Assembly (NCBI RefSeq): GCF_011764545.1
Contig: NZ_AP022870.1
Location: 9,543,005 to 9,607,004 of the forward strand
Source: Phytohabitans flavus
GTDB taxonomy: Bacteria > Actinomycetota > Actinomycetes > Mycobacteriales > Micromonosporaceae
Length of the DNA: 64,000 bases
Direction of reading: 5' to 3'
Shown here: positions 25,937 to 35,748 of the stretch, in pieces
How the letters are laid out: each line of letters starts with the position of its first letter
How positions within the stretch are numbered: the stretch's first letter is position 1
The notes under the pieces: model-generated
Seen by the model: only the letters and a program-made list of their open reading frames with translations
Database searches by the model: none
What the model was told of the DNA's origin: nothing
Program-made: the position numbers and the translations under genes

Positions 25937-27125
25937 CCGCGTGGGAGCCAGCATCCTGCACGCCGACCTCGACGCCTTCTACGCGTCCGTCGAGCAGCGG
26001 GACAACCCGCGGCTTCGCGGCCGCCCGGTCATCGTCGGCGGCGGCGTCGTGCTGGCGTGCAGCTACGAGGCGAAGGCACGCGGCGTGCGCACGGCCATGG
26101 GCGGACGCGAGGCCCGCCGGCGCTGCCCGGAGGCCGTCGTGGTCCAGCCCCGGATGGCCGCGTACAGCGCGGCCAGCAAGGCCGTCTTCCGGATCTTCCG
26201 GGACACGACCCCATTGGTCGAAGGGATCTCCATCGACGAGGCCTTCCTCGACGTGGGCGGCCTCCGCAAGATTTCTGGTACGCCTGTCGAGATCGCCGAT
26301 CGGCTGCGTGCTGACGTCCGGCGCCAGGTCGGCCTGCCGATCACGGTGGGGGTGGCAAAGACCAAGTTCCTGGCCAAGGTGGCCAGCGGCGTGGCAAAGC
26401 CGGACGGGCTGCTGGTGGTGCCGGTCGGCGGGGAGCTGGCGTTCCTGCATCCGCTGCCGGTCGAGCGCCTGTGGGGCGTCGGCCCGGTGACCTCGGCCAA
26501 GCTGCGCGAGCGCGGTATCCGTACGGTCGGCGCCGTGGCGCGGATCGGCGAGGCGGCGCTCGTCTCGATGCTCGGCGTCGCGGCCGGCCGGCACCTGCAC
26601 GCCCTCGCCCACAACCACGACCCGCGGGCCATCCAGACCGGCCGGCGGAGGGGCTCGATCGGTGCTCAGCGCGCGCTGGGCCGTAGCCCGCGCACCCCGC
26701 GAGATCTGGACGCGGTGCTGTGCGGCCTTGTCGACCGGGTGGCCCGGCGCATGCGGGCCGCCGACCGCGTGGGCCGTACGGTGATGCTGCGCCTGCGCTT
26801 CGACGACTTCTCCCGCGCCGCCCGGTCGCACACGCTGCCCCGCGCCACGTCCAACACCAGTACGATCCTCGAAGCCCTGCGCGGCCTGCTGTCCGCCGCC
26901 ATGCCGATGATCGACGAACGCGGCGTGACCCTCGTCGGCGTCGCGGTCGGCAACCTCGACGACGGCAAGGCCGTCCAGCTGATGCTCCCCTTCAACCCGG
27001 ACAGCGGCGCCGAGCTGGACGTCGCGGTGGACGCGGTCCGCGACAGGTTCGGCTCCTCGGCTGTCACCCGCGCGGTGCTACTAGGTCGCGACCCCGGCCT
27101 CACCATGCCCATGCTCCCCGACTGA
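25932..27125 (+). CDS. dinB: DNA polymerase IV (second copy, SOS-type promoter)
   Basis: At 397 residues, catalytic residues are intact: ILHADLDAFYASVEQ, LACSYEAKARGVRTAMGG and ISIDEAFLDVGGL. The helix-hairpin-helix is at LWGVGPVTSAKLRERGIRTV. The C-terminus has AVQLMLPF, a QLxLF-type beta-clamp motif (KAVQLMLPF near residue 353). It differs considerably from the dinB at 13.5 kb, so this is not a recent duplication. The listed start is ATG 25932 (MIRVGASILHADL). If the promoter is leaderless as at imuB, the true start is GTG 25941, giving MGASILHADLDAF. Confidence 0.93.
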   Translation: MIRVGASILHADLDAFYASVEQRDNPRLRGRPVIVGGGVVLACSYEAKARGVRTAMGGREARRRCPEAVVVQPRMAAYSAASKAVFRIFRDTTPLVEGISIDEAFLDVGGLRKISGTPVEIADRLRADVRRQVGLPITVGVAKTKFLAKVASGVAKPDGLLVVPVGGELAFLHPLPVERLWGVGPVTSAKLRERGIRTVGAVARIGEAALVSMLGVAAGRHLHALAHNHDPRAIQTGRRRGSIGAQRALGRSPRTPRDLDAVLCGLVDRVARRMRAADRVGRTVMLRLRFDDFSRAARSHTLPRATSNTSTILEALRGLLSAAMPMIDERGVTLVGVAVGNLDDGKAVQLMLPFNPDSGAELDVAVDAVRDRFGSSAVTRAVLLGRDPGLTMPMLPD

Positions 27126-27158
27126 GTCCTTGGGCAGCGCCGTCCCTGGGCAGCGCCG

Positions 27159-28106
27159 TCAGGTGCCGACCTCCAGCAGGGTCTTGCCGATGGTGGCACG
27201 GGACTCGATCGCGGCGTGGGCGTCCGCGGCGCGGTCCAGCGGGAAGCGCTGCCCGATCACCGGGCGCAGGCGACCCGCGGCGGCTTCCGCCAGCGCGCTC
27301 TCTACGTACTCGCGCAGCTCCGACGGGGTTGGGCGGGGGTGGAGCAACCGCACGTCGCGGGCGGCGGCGGTCTCCGGCGAGATCGCGGCCCACGAGCCGC
27401 TCGCCAGGCCGTAGCTCAGCATCCGGCCGCCCGGCCTCAGCAGCTCGAACGCCGCCTGCGCCACGTCGCCGCCCACGCCGTCCAGGACGACGTCGAGCGT
27501 GCCGACCCGCTCGGCCCAGGTGGGCTCGCGATAGTCCACTGTGGCGTCCGCGCCCAGCTCGGCGGCGAGGGCCAGCTTGCGTTCGCCGCCCGCCGCGGCG
27601 ACGACCTGGGCGCCGGCGGCCTTGGCCAGCTGGACCGCGAGGCTGCCGACGCCACCCGCCGCGGCCTCGACAAGGACGCGTTCCCCGGAGCTGATGGCGG
27701 CCGTGCGGATGAGCATCGTCGCCGTGCGGCCGTCGGCCAGCAGCGCGACCGCCTCGTCCAGCGCCAGCCCTTCCGGCACCTCGAACGGGGCGGTCGCGTC
27801 GACCACCACGCGGGACGCGTACCCACCGGTGCCGCTGAGGCTGGTGACCACACGCCGTCCCACCAGGGCCGGGTCGGTGTCCGGTCCGACCCCCGCGATC
27901 ACGCCGCCGACGCCGTTGCCGGGGATGAACGGGGGTTTGAGGTTGAACGGTCCGTTGCCGGTCGCGCGGAACTGGGTCTCGATGAACGTGATGTTCGCGT
28001 ACGCCACGTCGATCAGGACCTGGCCCGGGCCGGGTACCGGATCCGGGGCGTCGCCCGCCACCAGAACAGAAGGATCGCCGAATTTTGTCAGCCACACCGC
28101 TCGCAC
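27159..28106 (-). CDS. NADPH:quinone reductase-like MDR oxidoreductase
   Basis: The 315-residue medium-chain dehydrogenase/reductase lacks zinc ligands. It has a GroES-like N-terminus (MRAVWLTKFGDPSVLVAGDA, PGNGVGGVIAGVGPDTDPAL) and a Rossmann NADP motif VLVEAAAGGVGSLAVQLAKAAG near residues 145-166. It ends with the typical AHAAIESRATIGKTLLEVG. It likely reduces quinones or enones with NADPH. It lies 33 bases upstream (window sense) of the DUF1772 gene, same strand, and may be the last gene of the methyltransferase-DUF1772-reductase transcript. A tandem GGGCAGCGCCGTC duplication lies at its 3' end (27132-27160). Confidence 0.88.
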   Translation of the reverse strand: MRAVWLTKFGDPSVLVAGDAPDPVPGPGQVLIDVAYANITFIETQFRATGNGPFNLKPPFIPGNGVGGVIAGVGPDTDPALVGRRVVTSLSGTGGYASRVVVDATAPFEVPEGLALDEAVALLADGRTATMLIRTAAISSGERVLVEAAAGGVGSLAVQLAKAAGAQVVAAAGGERKLALAAELGADATVDYREPTWAERVGTLDVVLDGVGGDVAQAAFELLRPGGRMLSYGLASGSWAAISPETAAARDVRLLHPRPTPSELREYVESALAEAAAGRLRPVIGQRFPLDRAADAHAAIESRATIGKTLLEVGT

Positions 28107-28140
28107 ACCGACAAGCCTGCAACCTCAAGCGGGCCTGAGG

Positions 28141-28611
28141 TCAAGACTTCACCAACGCGCCGATCAGGCTGCCGAACGCGCCGGTCACGAGCACGGTCCG
28201 GACCACGTTCCAGCTCACCCACGTCGCCTCGAAGCGCTCGCGCGCGGCGGCCAGGTCGCCGGTGTCCAGGTTGACCGTGGCGAGCTGGTCGTTGAGCGGC
28301 ACGTTGACCGCGAACGTGACGACGAGCTGGCCCACGTACAGCACGAGCGCCGCGACGATCCACAGCAGCGCGGTGCGGTGGCCGGCGCCGAGGTGGAGGA
28401 GTGCGGCCACGGCCGTGAAGACGAGCGCGCCGCCGAACGCCAGGGCGAACCAGCCGTTCAGGATCGCCTTGTTGATGCTGTTCATCGCCTCGACGAACGT
28501 GCGGTCGCCGACCTTGGCGAGGCCCGGCATGACCGACATCGAGTACGCGTAGAAGAGGCCGGCCGCGAGGCCGGTGGTGAGGGTGCTGACGACCAACGCG
28601 ATAGTTCTCAT
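28141..28611 (-). CDS. DUF1772 / anthrone-oxygenase-like membrane protein
   Basis: At 156 residues with four membrane helices (ALVVSTLTTGLAAGLFYAYS, WFALAFGGALVFTAVAALLH, LLWIVAALVLYVGQLVVTFA, VLVTGAFGSLIGALV), it has the DUF1772 pattern: MPGLAKVGDRTFVEAMNSIN and NVPLNDQLATV with a following W-x-x-W-N-x-x-R segment. Some relatives are anthrone oxygenases; most are uncharacterised. Its ATG overlaps the stop of the methyltransferase gene (ATGA), indicating coupled expression. Confidence 0.85.
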   Translation of the reverse strand: MRTIALVVSTLTTGLAAGLFYAYSMSVMPGLAKVGDRTFVEAMNSINKAILNGWFALAFGGALVFTAVAALLHLGAGHRTALLWIVAALVLYVGQLVVTFAVNVPLNDQLATVNLDTGDLAAARERFEATWVSWNVVRTVLVTGAFGSLIGALVKS

Positions 28612-29396
28612 TGCGAATTACCCCAAGCTCCGATGAAGTGGGCCGACGTCACCGTGGCGCCGGCCGAGACGACTTCCTCCCGCAGCCGTGCCGCGAGTGT
28701 TTCGACGGCGACCTCGTCGGGCGCCGCCACGCCGGTACGTTCCATGTCGCCGAGCAGGTCGCGGGTTGTGGCGACGAGCTCCGCGTACACGAGCGAGTCC
28801 GGCCCGCCCTCGACCCGCGCGCCGAGGAGCGCCCTCGGGTGCGCCACCCCCGCGTCGAGGAGGATCTGGCGCAGCCGCACGCCGGCCCGAGGGTCGGCCC
28901 CGGTACGCCGCAGCGTCTCCCGGATGCGGTCGAGCGTGAGCTCCACGAGCGGGCAGCGCGGGTGCGCGCCGGCCCCGGCCCAGTCCGGCTCCTGGAAGGC
29001 GATCAGCCCACCTGGCGCGAGCAGCTTGCGCAGGTGGCGCAGCGTGGCCGCCGGCTCGGCCAGGTGCATGAGGACCTGCCGGCCGATCACCGCGTCGATC
29101 GGCACGTCGAGGTCGAGCTCGGCGGCGTCGGCGGCGAGGAAGCGCACGTTGCCCAGCGACGCCCGCGCCCGCGCACGGTCGATCGCCGCTGGGTCGCGGT
29201 CGACGCCGATCACGGCGCCGTCCGGGCCCACCAGCCGGGCCGCGACGAACGCCACGTCGCCGTTCCCACACCCCACGTCGAGCACCCGCATGCCGGGCTG
29301 GAGCCCGGCCAGGCCCAACACGTGCTCGGTGAGGTCACCCAGGAAGCGACCCCGGCTCAGCAGCCGGTCCAGCTCCATTTCCGGGTACGAACGCAT
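28608..29396 (-). CDS. Class I SAM-dependent methyltransferase
   Basis: The protein has 262 residues. Motif I is MRVLDVGCGNGDVAFVAARL near residue 37, followed by VIGVDRDPAAIDRARARA, then FLAADAAELDL and DAVIGRQVLMHLAEPAATLR. This is the small-molecule (UbiE/MenG-like) methyltransferase group. The C-terminal part (VEGGPDSLVYAELVATTRDL) resembles actinobacterial homologues of unknown substrate. It is first of three co-directional genes with DUF1772 and the quinone reductase, suggesting tailoring or detoxification of an aromatic compound (inference). ATG 29396 begins MRSYPEMELDRLLSRG. Confidence 0.87.
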   Translation of the reverse strand: MRSYPEMELDRLLSRGRFLGDLTEHVLGLAGLQPGMRVLDVGCGNGDVAFVAARLVGPDGAVIGVDRDPAAIDRARARASLGNVRFLAADAAELDLDVPIDAVIGRQVLMHLAEPAATLRHLRKLLAPGGLIAFQEPDWAGAGAHPRCPLVELTLDRIRETLRRTGADPRAGVRLRQILLDAGVAHPRALLGARVEGGPDSLVYAELVATTRDLLGDMERTGVAAPDEVAVETLAARLREEVVSAGATVTSAHFIGAWGNSQ

Positions 29397-29444
29397 GCCC
29401 GGAACGTACGAGCGCGAACTGCTAGGTCTCCAGGCCGAAAACTG

Positions 29445-31451
29445 CTAGGTACCTGATATCTCGCGGCGCCAGAGCCACTCGGCGATCCGCTCGATGCCGG
29501 CCGTCAAGTGTGCCCGGTACGTGCTGAAGGGCAGCTCCAGCCGCGCGGCAGCCAGCTCCTGCGTGGCCGCCGGTTCGAGGTAGGTGCGATGCACCGCGCG
29601 GTAAAGCTTCTCGTCCCGTGGGTTGCCGCGCAGGCTCTCCGCCGCCTCTCGCAGCACGGCGCGGAGCCCGCCCGTCGCCTCGACCACCACGCGCGAGCGG
29701 GACAGCGGGTTGGCGGCCAGCGCGTCGTTTCGGGTGTAGTCGCGCAACGCCCGCCGTACCGCCGCCCGGAACTCCTGCTGCGAGAGCACGACAAGCGCCG
29801 GTGTATCCACAGTGGGCGGCTCGGCGAACGAGTCGCCGAGCTCACGGTCGGCCATCAGCTCGTACCAGGTCGTGAGCGGCTCGGCGCGCCAGTCGTGCAC
29901 GTACACGCCGTACCGGTGGCCGCCGACCGTGAACGCCGCCTCGGGCTGTACGCGGAGGTTCATTTGCGTCAGGAGCTCGTGGTACGCCTCCGGGTCGGCC
30001 ACCGCCACGAAGCTCCACGCCAGCCTCGGTCGGGTGACCCAGTGGCGGCAGCAGCCGGTGGCGAAGAGGTTGGTGGCCGAGGAGACGTCCTGGTACGTGT
30101 CCTGCCCGAGGAAGAAGCGGTGGTAGATCATCTCCTCGCCGGCGCGGGTGGGGCCGTACCGCCGGGCGACGTCGACAGCGGCCCGTGCTGCCGGGTCGAC
30201 CGCGAGGTCCGCCTCGCTCGCCTCGTGCAGGTCCAGCGTGGCGTCGAACCCGAACAGCGCCCCGTCCCTGTCCCGGTACGCGGAGAAGGCGGTCGGCTGG
30301 CGTTCGTACCAGTGTCTGGCGATCCGCGCGGACTCGGCGCCCTCGTGCCGCTCCACCATCTCGACGATCGGGTCCCGGTCGTGGGCGGTGACTGGCTCGG
30401 CGGTGGCCTGCCCCAGCGTCTCCCAGCGGTAGTGCGCCCCGAGCACCGGACTGGATCGGTGCAGGAAGAGTATGTCGAAGATCGCCTCCCGCTGCGCCGC
30501 GCCGTGGGTGTCCCGGACGCGGCGGATGAGCGCGGCCCGTCCGGCGCGGTGCAACGTGCGGTACCCGTCCGGGCTGCGCCAGCGCAGGTCCGCGTCGAGC
30601 ACCTCGCGGGCCAGGTCGTGCGGGTACAGGCCGTGCGGCCCGCCCTCCACGAAGGGGAGCCCGCGCAGCCAGTCGAAGAGGGCTGGCACGTCGTCGCCGC
30701 CGAGCGTGTCCGCCAGCAGCTCCTCGGTCGTCACCCGCAGGTGGGCGGCGGCCTCCAGCGCGGCCCGGTGGCGCGGGCCGGGTACCTGGTCGACGAAGCG
30801 GGACAGCAGCACGCGTACAAGATCGGGCTCCTGCTCGGGCCGGAACGGGCCGAGCCCCTCGCGGAGCGCGTCGGCGACAAGTGCCAGGGCGAACGGGTGC
30901 CCGTGGGTGAACGCCACCGCGGCCTCCTGGCGGCCGTCCGGCACGCCCCGCGCCGCGAGGAACTCGCGGCTCTCGGCCGGCCCGAGGTTGCGCAGCGGCA
31001 CGACCTCCAGCAGCGACTGCCAGCCCGGGTCGGCCACCCAGCCCGGCGACGGCGGGTTGCGGCCGGCGAGCACGACGAGCGCGTCGGCCGGCAGCAGCGG
31101 CAGGTACGTGTCGCGGAGCCACTCGTCGACCGGCTCCAGGAGCTCATACGTGTCCAGGAGCAGGACGAGGCCGGGGGAGGTCTCGCCGACCGCGCCGGAA
31201 ATGCCGTGCGACACCGCGCGAATCGCTCGCCCGTCGATCCGCATGACCGGACGGCCGGCCTCGGCGGCCAGCTCGGCGAAGACGCCGAGCAATGCGGTCT
31301 TTCCCACGCCGCCCGGCCCGTGTACGAACAGGACACTGTTCGACGTCGACCGATCGTAGAGCGCCTTCCGGAAGCTCTCCAGCTCCGCCGCCCGCCCCAC
31401 GAAGCGGCTCCGCCGCGCTCCCCGAAGTCGATCAGCAAGCGTTTCGGCCAC
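29445..31451 (-). CDS. STAND-type AAA ATPase with C-terminal extension
   Basis: The 668-residue protein starts MAETLADRLRGARRSRFVGR, an FVGR-type entry typical of STAND/ORC-like ATPases. Walker A is VHGPGGVGKTALLGVF and Walker B is LVLLLDTYELLEP, with sensor-like LVVLAGRNPPSPGW. A helical arm domain (residues about 180-330) precedes a central alpha/beta part (YERQPTAFSAYRDRDGALFG) that resembles an acyltransferase-like fold (weak). The end is helical and basic (ERIAEWLWRREI). There is no DNA-binding domain that I can name. It is divergent from the SARP gene with a long inverted repeat between. The role is probably ATP-dependent signalling. Confidence 0.75.
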   Translation of the reverse strand: MAETLADRLRGARRSRFVGRAAELESFRKALYDRSTSNSVLFVHGPGGVGKTALLGVFAELAAEAGRPVMRIDGRAIRAVSHGISGAVGETSPGLVLLLDTYELLEPVDEWLRDTYLPLLPADALVVLAGRNPPSPGWVADPGWQSLLEVVPLRNLGPAESREFLAARGVPDGRQEAAVAFTHGHPFALALVADALREGLGPFRPEQEPDLVRVLLSRFVDQVPGPRHRAALEAAAHLRVTTEELLADTLGGDDVPALFDWLRGLPFVEGGPHGLYPHDLAREVLDADLRWRSPDGYRTLHRAGRAALIRRVRDTHGAAQREAIFDILFLHRSSPVLGAHYRWETLGQATAEPVTAHDRDPIVEMVERHEGAESARIARHWYERQPTAFSAYRDRDGALFGFDATLDLHEASEADLAVDPAARAAVDVARRYGPTRAGEEMIYHRFFLGQDTYQDVSSATNLFATGCCRHWVTRPRLAWSFVAVADPEAYHELLTQMNLRVQPEAAFTVGGHRYGVYVHDWRAEPLTTWYELMADRELGDSFAEPPTVDTPALVVLSQQEFRAAVRRALRDYTRNDALAANPLSRSRVVVEATGGLRAVLREAAESLRGNPRDEKLYRAVHRTYLEPAATQELAAARLELPFSTYRAHLTAGIERIAEWLWRREISGT

Positions 31452-31491
31452 ACCTCACCTTAGGCCGACCCGCAAAAGGTTTATCCCAGTC

Positions 31492-31547
31492 GATCAGGGA
31501 CTTCGCGGGTGCGCCCTGCGGCGTGTCACCACACGAAGTCCCTGATC
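31492..31547. promoter_or_regulatory. Inverted repeat in the STAND/SARP divergent promoter region
   Basis: GATCAGGGACTTCG (31492-31505) and CGAAGTCCCTGATC (31534-31547) are perfect 14-bp inverted arms separated by 28 bases. They lie between the two divergent regulator starts. They could be a pair of operator half-sites or a hairpin of an intergenic repeat. Confidence 0.5.
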
Positions 31548-31649
31548 AACCCTGGCGCCACCCCCGGGCCGCACTCCCCGAGGTACGGGACCGAGGACGC
31601 AGAGGCGCGTTTTGGTAGGGCTGTGGCGTTTTCTAGCCTGGCAGAGGGC

Positions 31650-34600
31650 GTGATACAAACGCTCATACACGTGGCACACACAGCTCGCACAAAGTTCACG
31701 GTGCTTGGACCGGTCACCGTGGTCATCGGCGACAGCCGCCACCGGATACCCCGCGCGCAGACCCGCGGCCTGCTCGCGCTCATGCTCCTCAATCTGGGCC
31801 GGCGGATCTCCCGCGAGGGCGTGATCGAGGCGATGTGGGGCGGTGCGGCGCCTTCCACGGCCCGTTCCCAGGTGCACAACGCGATCACCGTGATCCGCGC
31901 CCACCTCGCCGACTTCGGCGCGCCCGAGGTGCTCGACAGCGCACCGTCCGGGTACGAGCTGCTGGTCGAGCCGGAGCAGGTCGACGCGGCCCGCTTCGAC
32001 GACGGCGTACGGCTGGCCCGCGACGCGGCCGCGCGCGGCAACAACAGGGAGGCCGTGCGGCTGCTGCGCGGCGCGCTCGGGCTGTGGACCGGCGAGCCGC
32101 TCTCCGACGCCACCGGCGCGTTCGTGGACGCGGCCCGGGCCCGGCTGGTGGAGCGCCGGCTGACCGCGGTCGAGGACCTCGCCGACCTGGAGCTGGACCT
32201 CGGTCGGGCCGAGGTGGTCGCCGCCGAGATCGCCCCGCTCGTCGACGCGCACCCGATGCGGGAGCGGCTGCGGGTGCGGCAGATGACCGCGCTGTACCGC
32301 ACCGGGCGGCAGGTCGAGGCGCTACAGAGCTACCGGGTGTACCGCAACCTGCTCGCCGAGTTCGAAGGGCTCGACCCAGGGCGGGAGATCGCCGAGCTGG
32401 AGCGGATGATCCTGCGCGACGACCCGGTGCCGGCCGACACGCCCGCGACGTCGGCGCCGGCGCTCCTACCGCCCGACATTCCGGACTTCACCGGTCGGGA
32501 CGGAGCCGTTGGCGAGCTGCACCACCTCTTGACCGAAGGGCGTCCGTCGAGCGCGCTCGCCGTCGTCGGTGTCGCGGGGATGGGCGGGGTGGGCAAGACC
32601 ACGCTCGCGGTACACGTGGCGCACCTCGCCGCCAGCGGGTACCCGGACGGCCAGCTCTACGCCAACCTGCGGGGTACCGAGGCGGTCGCCCTCGACCCGG
32701 GCGACGTGCTGGCCCGCTTCCTGCGCGCGCTCGGCGTCGACGCCCGCGCGATCCCGAACGACCCGGTCGAGCGCGCCGAGCTGTACCGCACCCGCCTCGC
32801 TGCCCGCCGGGTGCTCGTCGTGCTCGACAACGCGGCTTCCGAGGAGCAGGTGCGGCCGTTGCTCCCCGGCGCGGCGAGCTGCGCGGTGCTGGTCACCAGC
32901 CGCGCCCGGCTCACCGGCGTCGAGGGTGCCCGCTGGATCGATCTAGACGTCTTCGCCGGCGCGGAGGCAGTCCGGCTGCTCGGCCGGGTCGCCGGGGACG
33001 GTCGGGTGGCCGCCGAGCCCGCCGAGGCGGACGAGATCGTGCGGCTGTGCGGCTGGCTGCCGCTGGCGGTACGGGTGGCCGGCGCCCGGCTCACCGCCCG
33101 GCCCACCTGGCTGCTGGCGCACCTGTCCCGGATGCTCCGCGACGAGCGGCGGCGGCTGGACCGGCTGGCAACGGGCGACCTTGAGGTACGCGCCTCGCTG
33201 GCGCTCAGCTACGAAGGGCTGAAGGGGGAGGCGAAGCGGCTCTTCCGGCGGCTCGGCCGGTTCGACACCCCGGACTTCCCGGCCTGGCTGGCCGGCGCGG
33301 TACTGGAGGAGTCGGCGGACGCCGGCGGTCTCCTGGAGTCCCTTGTGGACGCCCAGCTGGTCGGGGTGTCCGGTGTGGACGCCGCCGGCCAGATCCGCTA
33401 CCGCTTCCACGACCTGGTCCGGCTGTACGCCCGGGAGCGCGCCGACGTCGAGGACCCGCCGAGCGAACGCCTCGAGGTGCTCGGCAGCGGCTTCGGCGGC
33501 TGGCTGGCGATCGCGGAGCGGATGGCCGCCCGGGTGCCCGGCCCCTGCTACGCGGCGATCAGCGGCTCGGCGCCTCGCCCGGTGGTGGAGTGGCCGCCGG
33601 ACGACGTGGAGCCGCTGGACTGGTTCGACGCCGAACGGGCCGCGCTGCTCTCGGTGGTACGCCAGGCGTGCGCGCTCGACCTGGACGAGCTCGCCTTCGA
33701 CCTGGCCGGCTGCCTGGAGAAGTACTTCGACATCCGCGGCATGTACGGCGACTGGAGCGCCACCAACCGCCTCGTGCTGGCCGCCTGCCACCGCTCCGGC
33801 AACCTGCTCGGCGAGGCGGTGATGCTGCGCGGCCTGATCGACGTGGTGACCTGGAACAGCACGCCCGAGAAGGGCGACGACGCGACGAGCCGCTTCCACG
33901 CGGACGCGTTCCGGCTGCTGGAGATGTTCACCGAGCTGGGGAGCGGCGTGGCATGTCGGACGCGGCCGTGATGATCTCGTGGGCGTTGACCGCGCGGGGC
34001 GCCCAGGCGGACGCGCTGGCGTACGGCGACCGCGCACTGCGGCTGGCCGAGGAGACCGAGCACCTCGGCGGGCAGGCCCGCGCGCACGTCGCGCTCGCGG
34101 TGGCGTTGGCGGAGACGCGCGAGGTGGCTACCGCGATGGGGCACCTCGACGCGGCGCTGGCCGCCGCGCGGGCGCTCGGCAACCCGCGGTACGAGACCGC
34201 GGTGCTCCAGTTTCTCGGCATCGCGTACCGGGAGGCCGGCGAACTTGAGGCCAGCGCCCGGGTGCTGGACGAGTCGCTGGCCATCTCCCGCCGCTACCGG
34301 GACGTGTACACCGAGGTGCTGACGATGATCGCGCTGGCCCGCCTGTACCTGCGCCAGGGTGACCCGCGGGCCCGGGAGGCGGCGGAGGCGTCGCTGGCGC
34401 TCGGGCGGGAGTTCAGCATGAGCCACCACGTGGCCGACGCGCTGGGCACGCTGGGCGAGGTCGAGCTCGCCGCCGGGCGGCCCGAGCAGGCGGTGGCCTA
34501 CCTGGAGCAGTCGGTGGCGATCTGGCGTACCCGCGGCTGGCTCTCCTTCCTGGCCGGCGCGCTGCACCTGCTGGGCCAGGCGTACGAGGCCACCGGCGAC

Positions 34601-34669
34601 GAGCCGGCCGCCGCGCGGGTGCGCGGTGAGGCAGGGGAGATCCTGGCCGCGCTCAGCTCCGCGCGGTGA
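31650..34669 (+). CDS. AfsR/SARP-family regulator: BTAD, NB-ARC and TPR (one frame break)
   Basis: Repaired, about 1,007 residues. The OmpR-like winged helix (FTVLGPVTVV to QVHNAITVIRAHLADF, with LLLNLGRRISREGVIEAMWG) is followed by the BTAD all-helical domain (ARFDDGVRLARDAAARGNNR to LERMIL). The NB-ARC ATPase has Walker A GMGGVGKTTLAVHVAHLA, Walker B RVLVVLDNA and RNBS/GLPL-like LCGWLPLAVRVAG. TPR helices fill the C-terminus. The frame breaks at G4 (33938-33941); one added G gives MFTELGERRGMSDAAV. SARPs activate secondary-metabolite or stress operons, but no biosynthetic cluster adjoins. The start is uncertain between GTG 31650 and GTG 31671. Confidence 0.87.
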
Positions 34670-34687
34670 CTCCGGCCGTCGCCGCCG

Positions 34688-35347
34688 TCAGGTCCGGGCG
34701 GTGACCTCGGCGCGCACCTCGTCCGCCGCCTTGCGGTCGATCGACACGCGGACGAGGGCGGAGGCGAAGCGGGGTAGCTCGTCGGGCCCGACCAGCCCGG
34801 TCAGCTCCTCGGCCGACGCCGGCAGGTCCAGTCGCTTCGCCCCGGCGAACACCTTGCGGTCCACGAACGGGGCTAGATCGGTCCAGACCGCCTGAACCTC
34901 GCGGAGGTAGATGTCGGCGCCGGTGGGTCCGATCCCGGGGAACTCGTCGAGCAGGCGGCGCAGCAGCCGCGCGTCCCGGCCCGCCTCGCGGTGCAGCCGG
35001 CGCAGGTCGCCGCCCCAGTGCTCCAGGCAGAACTCGGCGCTGTGGCCGAGCATCGTGGAGGTCCGCTCGTCGTACCTCTTGTAATGTGCGCGCCCGAGCG
35101 CGTCCACCCGGTCCTGCCAGCTCGCGTCGCGCATCGCCTCGGGGCTGTCGTAGCCGGCCGCGAAGAGCTGCCGTGCGGCCGCCACGGCGATGGTGGCGGA
35201 GATCCGGGTGCTGAGGAGGGTGGTGAGCACGAGCAGCTGGTACAGAGGTTTGGGGCGGTCCGAGAGCCGGATGCCGGCTTCCTCCGCGTATGTCCGCCCG
35301 TACCGCTTCACCGCCGCTCGGGCAGTCTCCCGTCGCCGATCAGCCAT
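34688..35347 (-). CDS. HhH-GPD base-excision DNA glycosylase (EndoIII-like, monofunctional)
   Basis: The 219-residue protein shows the endonuclease III core: LLVLTTLLSTRISATIAVAA, then the helix-hairpin-helix LLDEFPGIGPTGADIYL near residues 138-155 and FVDRKVFAGAKRLDLP. The catalytic Asp is present in VDRKVF. The position of the EndoIII catalytic Lys (GxGRKTA) is Thr here (GIGPTGA), and there is no C-terminal Cys4 iron-sulphur loop. It therefore probably acts as a simple glycosylase, of unknown base specificity. It is convergent with the SARP gene and sits among other repair genes of the window. Confidence 0.83.
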   Translation of the reverse strand: MADRRRETARAAVKRYGRTYAEEAGIRLSDRPKPLYQLLVLTTLLSTRISATIAVAAARQLFAAGYDSPEAMRDASWQDRVDALGRAHYKRYDERTSTMLGHSAEFCLEHWGGDLRRLHREAGRDARLLRRLLDEFPGIGPTGADIYLREVQAVWTDLAPFVDRKVFAGAKRLDLPASAEELTGLVGPDELPRFASALVRVSIDRKAADEVRAEVTART

Positions 35348-35523
35348 GTCGGTTGGTTACCCGTCTCACAAGGCGGTACGCCCTTCGCCAGGCGTGGCGG
35401 CGAAGGGCGTACCAAGACCGTGGGTAGGATCTGTCCAACCGGGAGGGCTGTCCCGCTGATCGATGATCGTGGAGAGTGAATCTCCGCTGGACGTTGATCC
35501 TGCTCAGGGTGGAGATCACGTGA

Positions 35524-35549
35524 GGGCGACGATGTCGACGTCGTCGCCC
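35524..35549 (+). terminator. Hairpin, possible terminator or regulatory stem
   Basis: A nine-base perfect stem (GGGCGACGA with TCGTCGCCC) encloses TGTCGACG and is followed by CTTTGTG. No gene clearly reads into it on the plus strand, so it may instead belong to the 5' region of the small peptide or glycosylase transcripts. Confidence 0.35.
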
Positions 35550-35748
35550 CTTTGTGACACCACCACGGCGGGGGCGGGGGTAAGCGCAAGGCCCTCTGCG
35601 CAGATGCTAGGTGCAACTTGCAGATTGGTGGCCGTGAAACCTTCCCATCAGGGCTCCGAGGCGGCATCATTACTTCTCGTTGAGGTACTTGCTCTGATGC
35701 GATGCTTCGGAGGAGGGTTACAAACCAGGACGGTGATGGCCGGTTAGC

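Noticed and set aside
26029..26831. Extension of the MFS frame rightward across the second dinB
   Set aside because: The MFS protein begins at 25816 with a proper ribosome site; the part beyond is antisense to dinB.
27132..27160. Tandem GGGCAGCGCCGTC duplication as a functional element
   Set aside because: Two 13-base copies between convergent genes are most simply a small slippage duplication.
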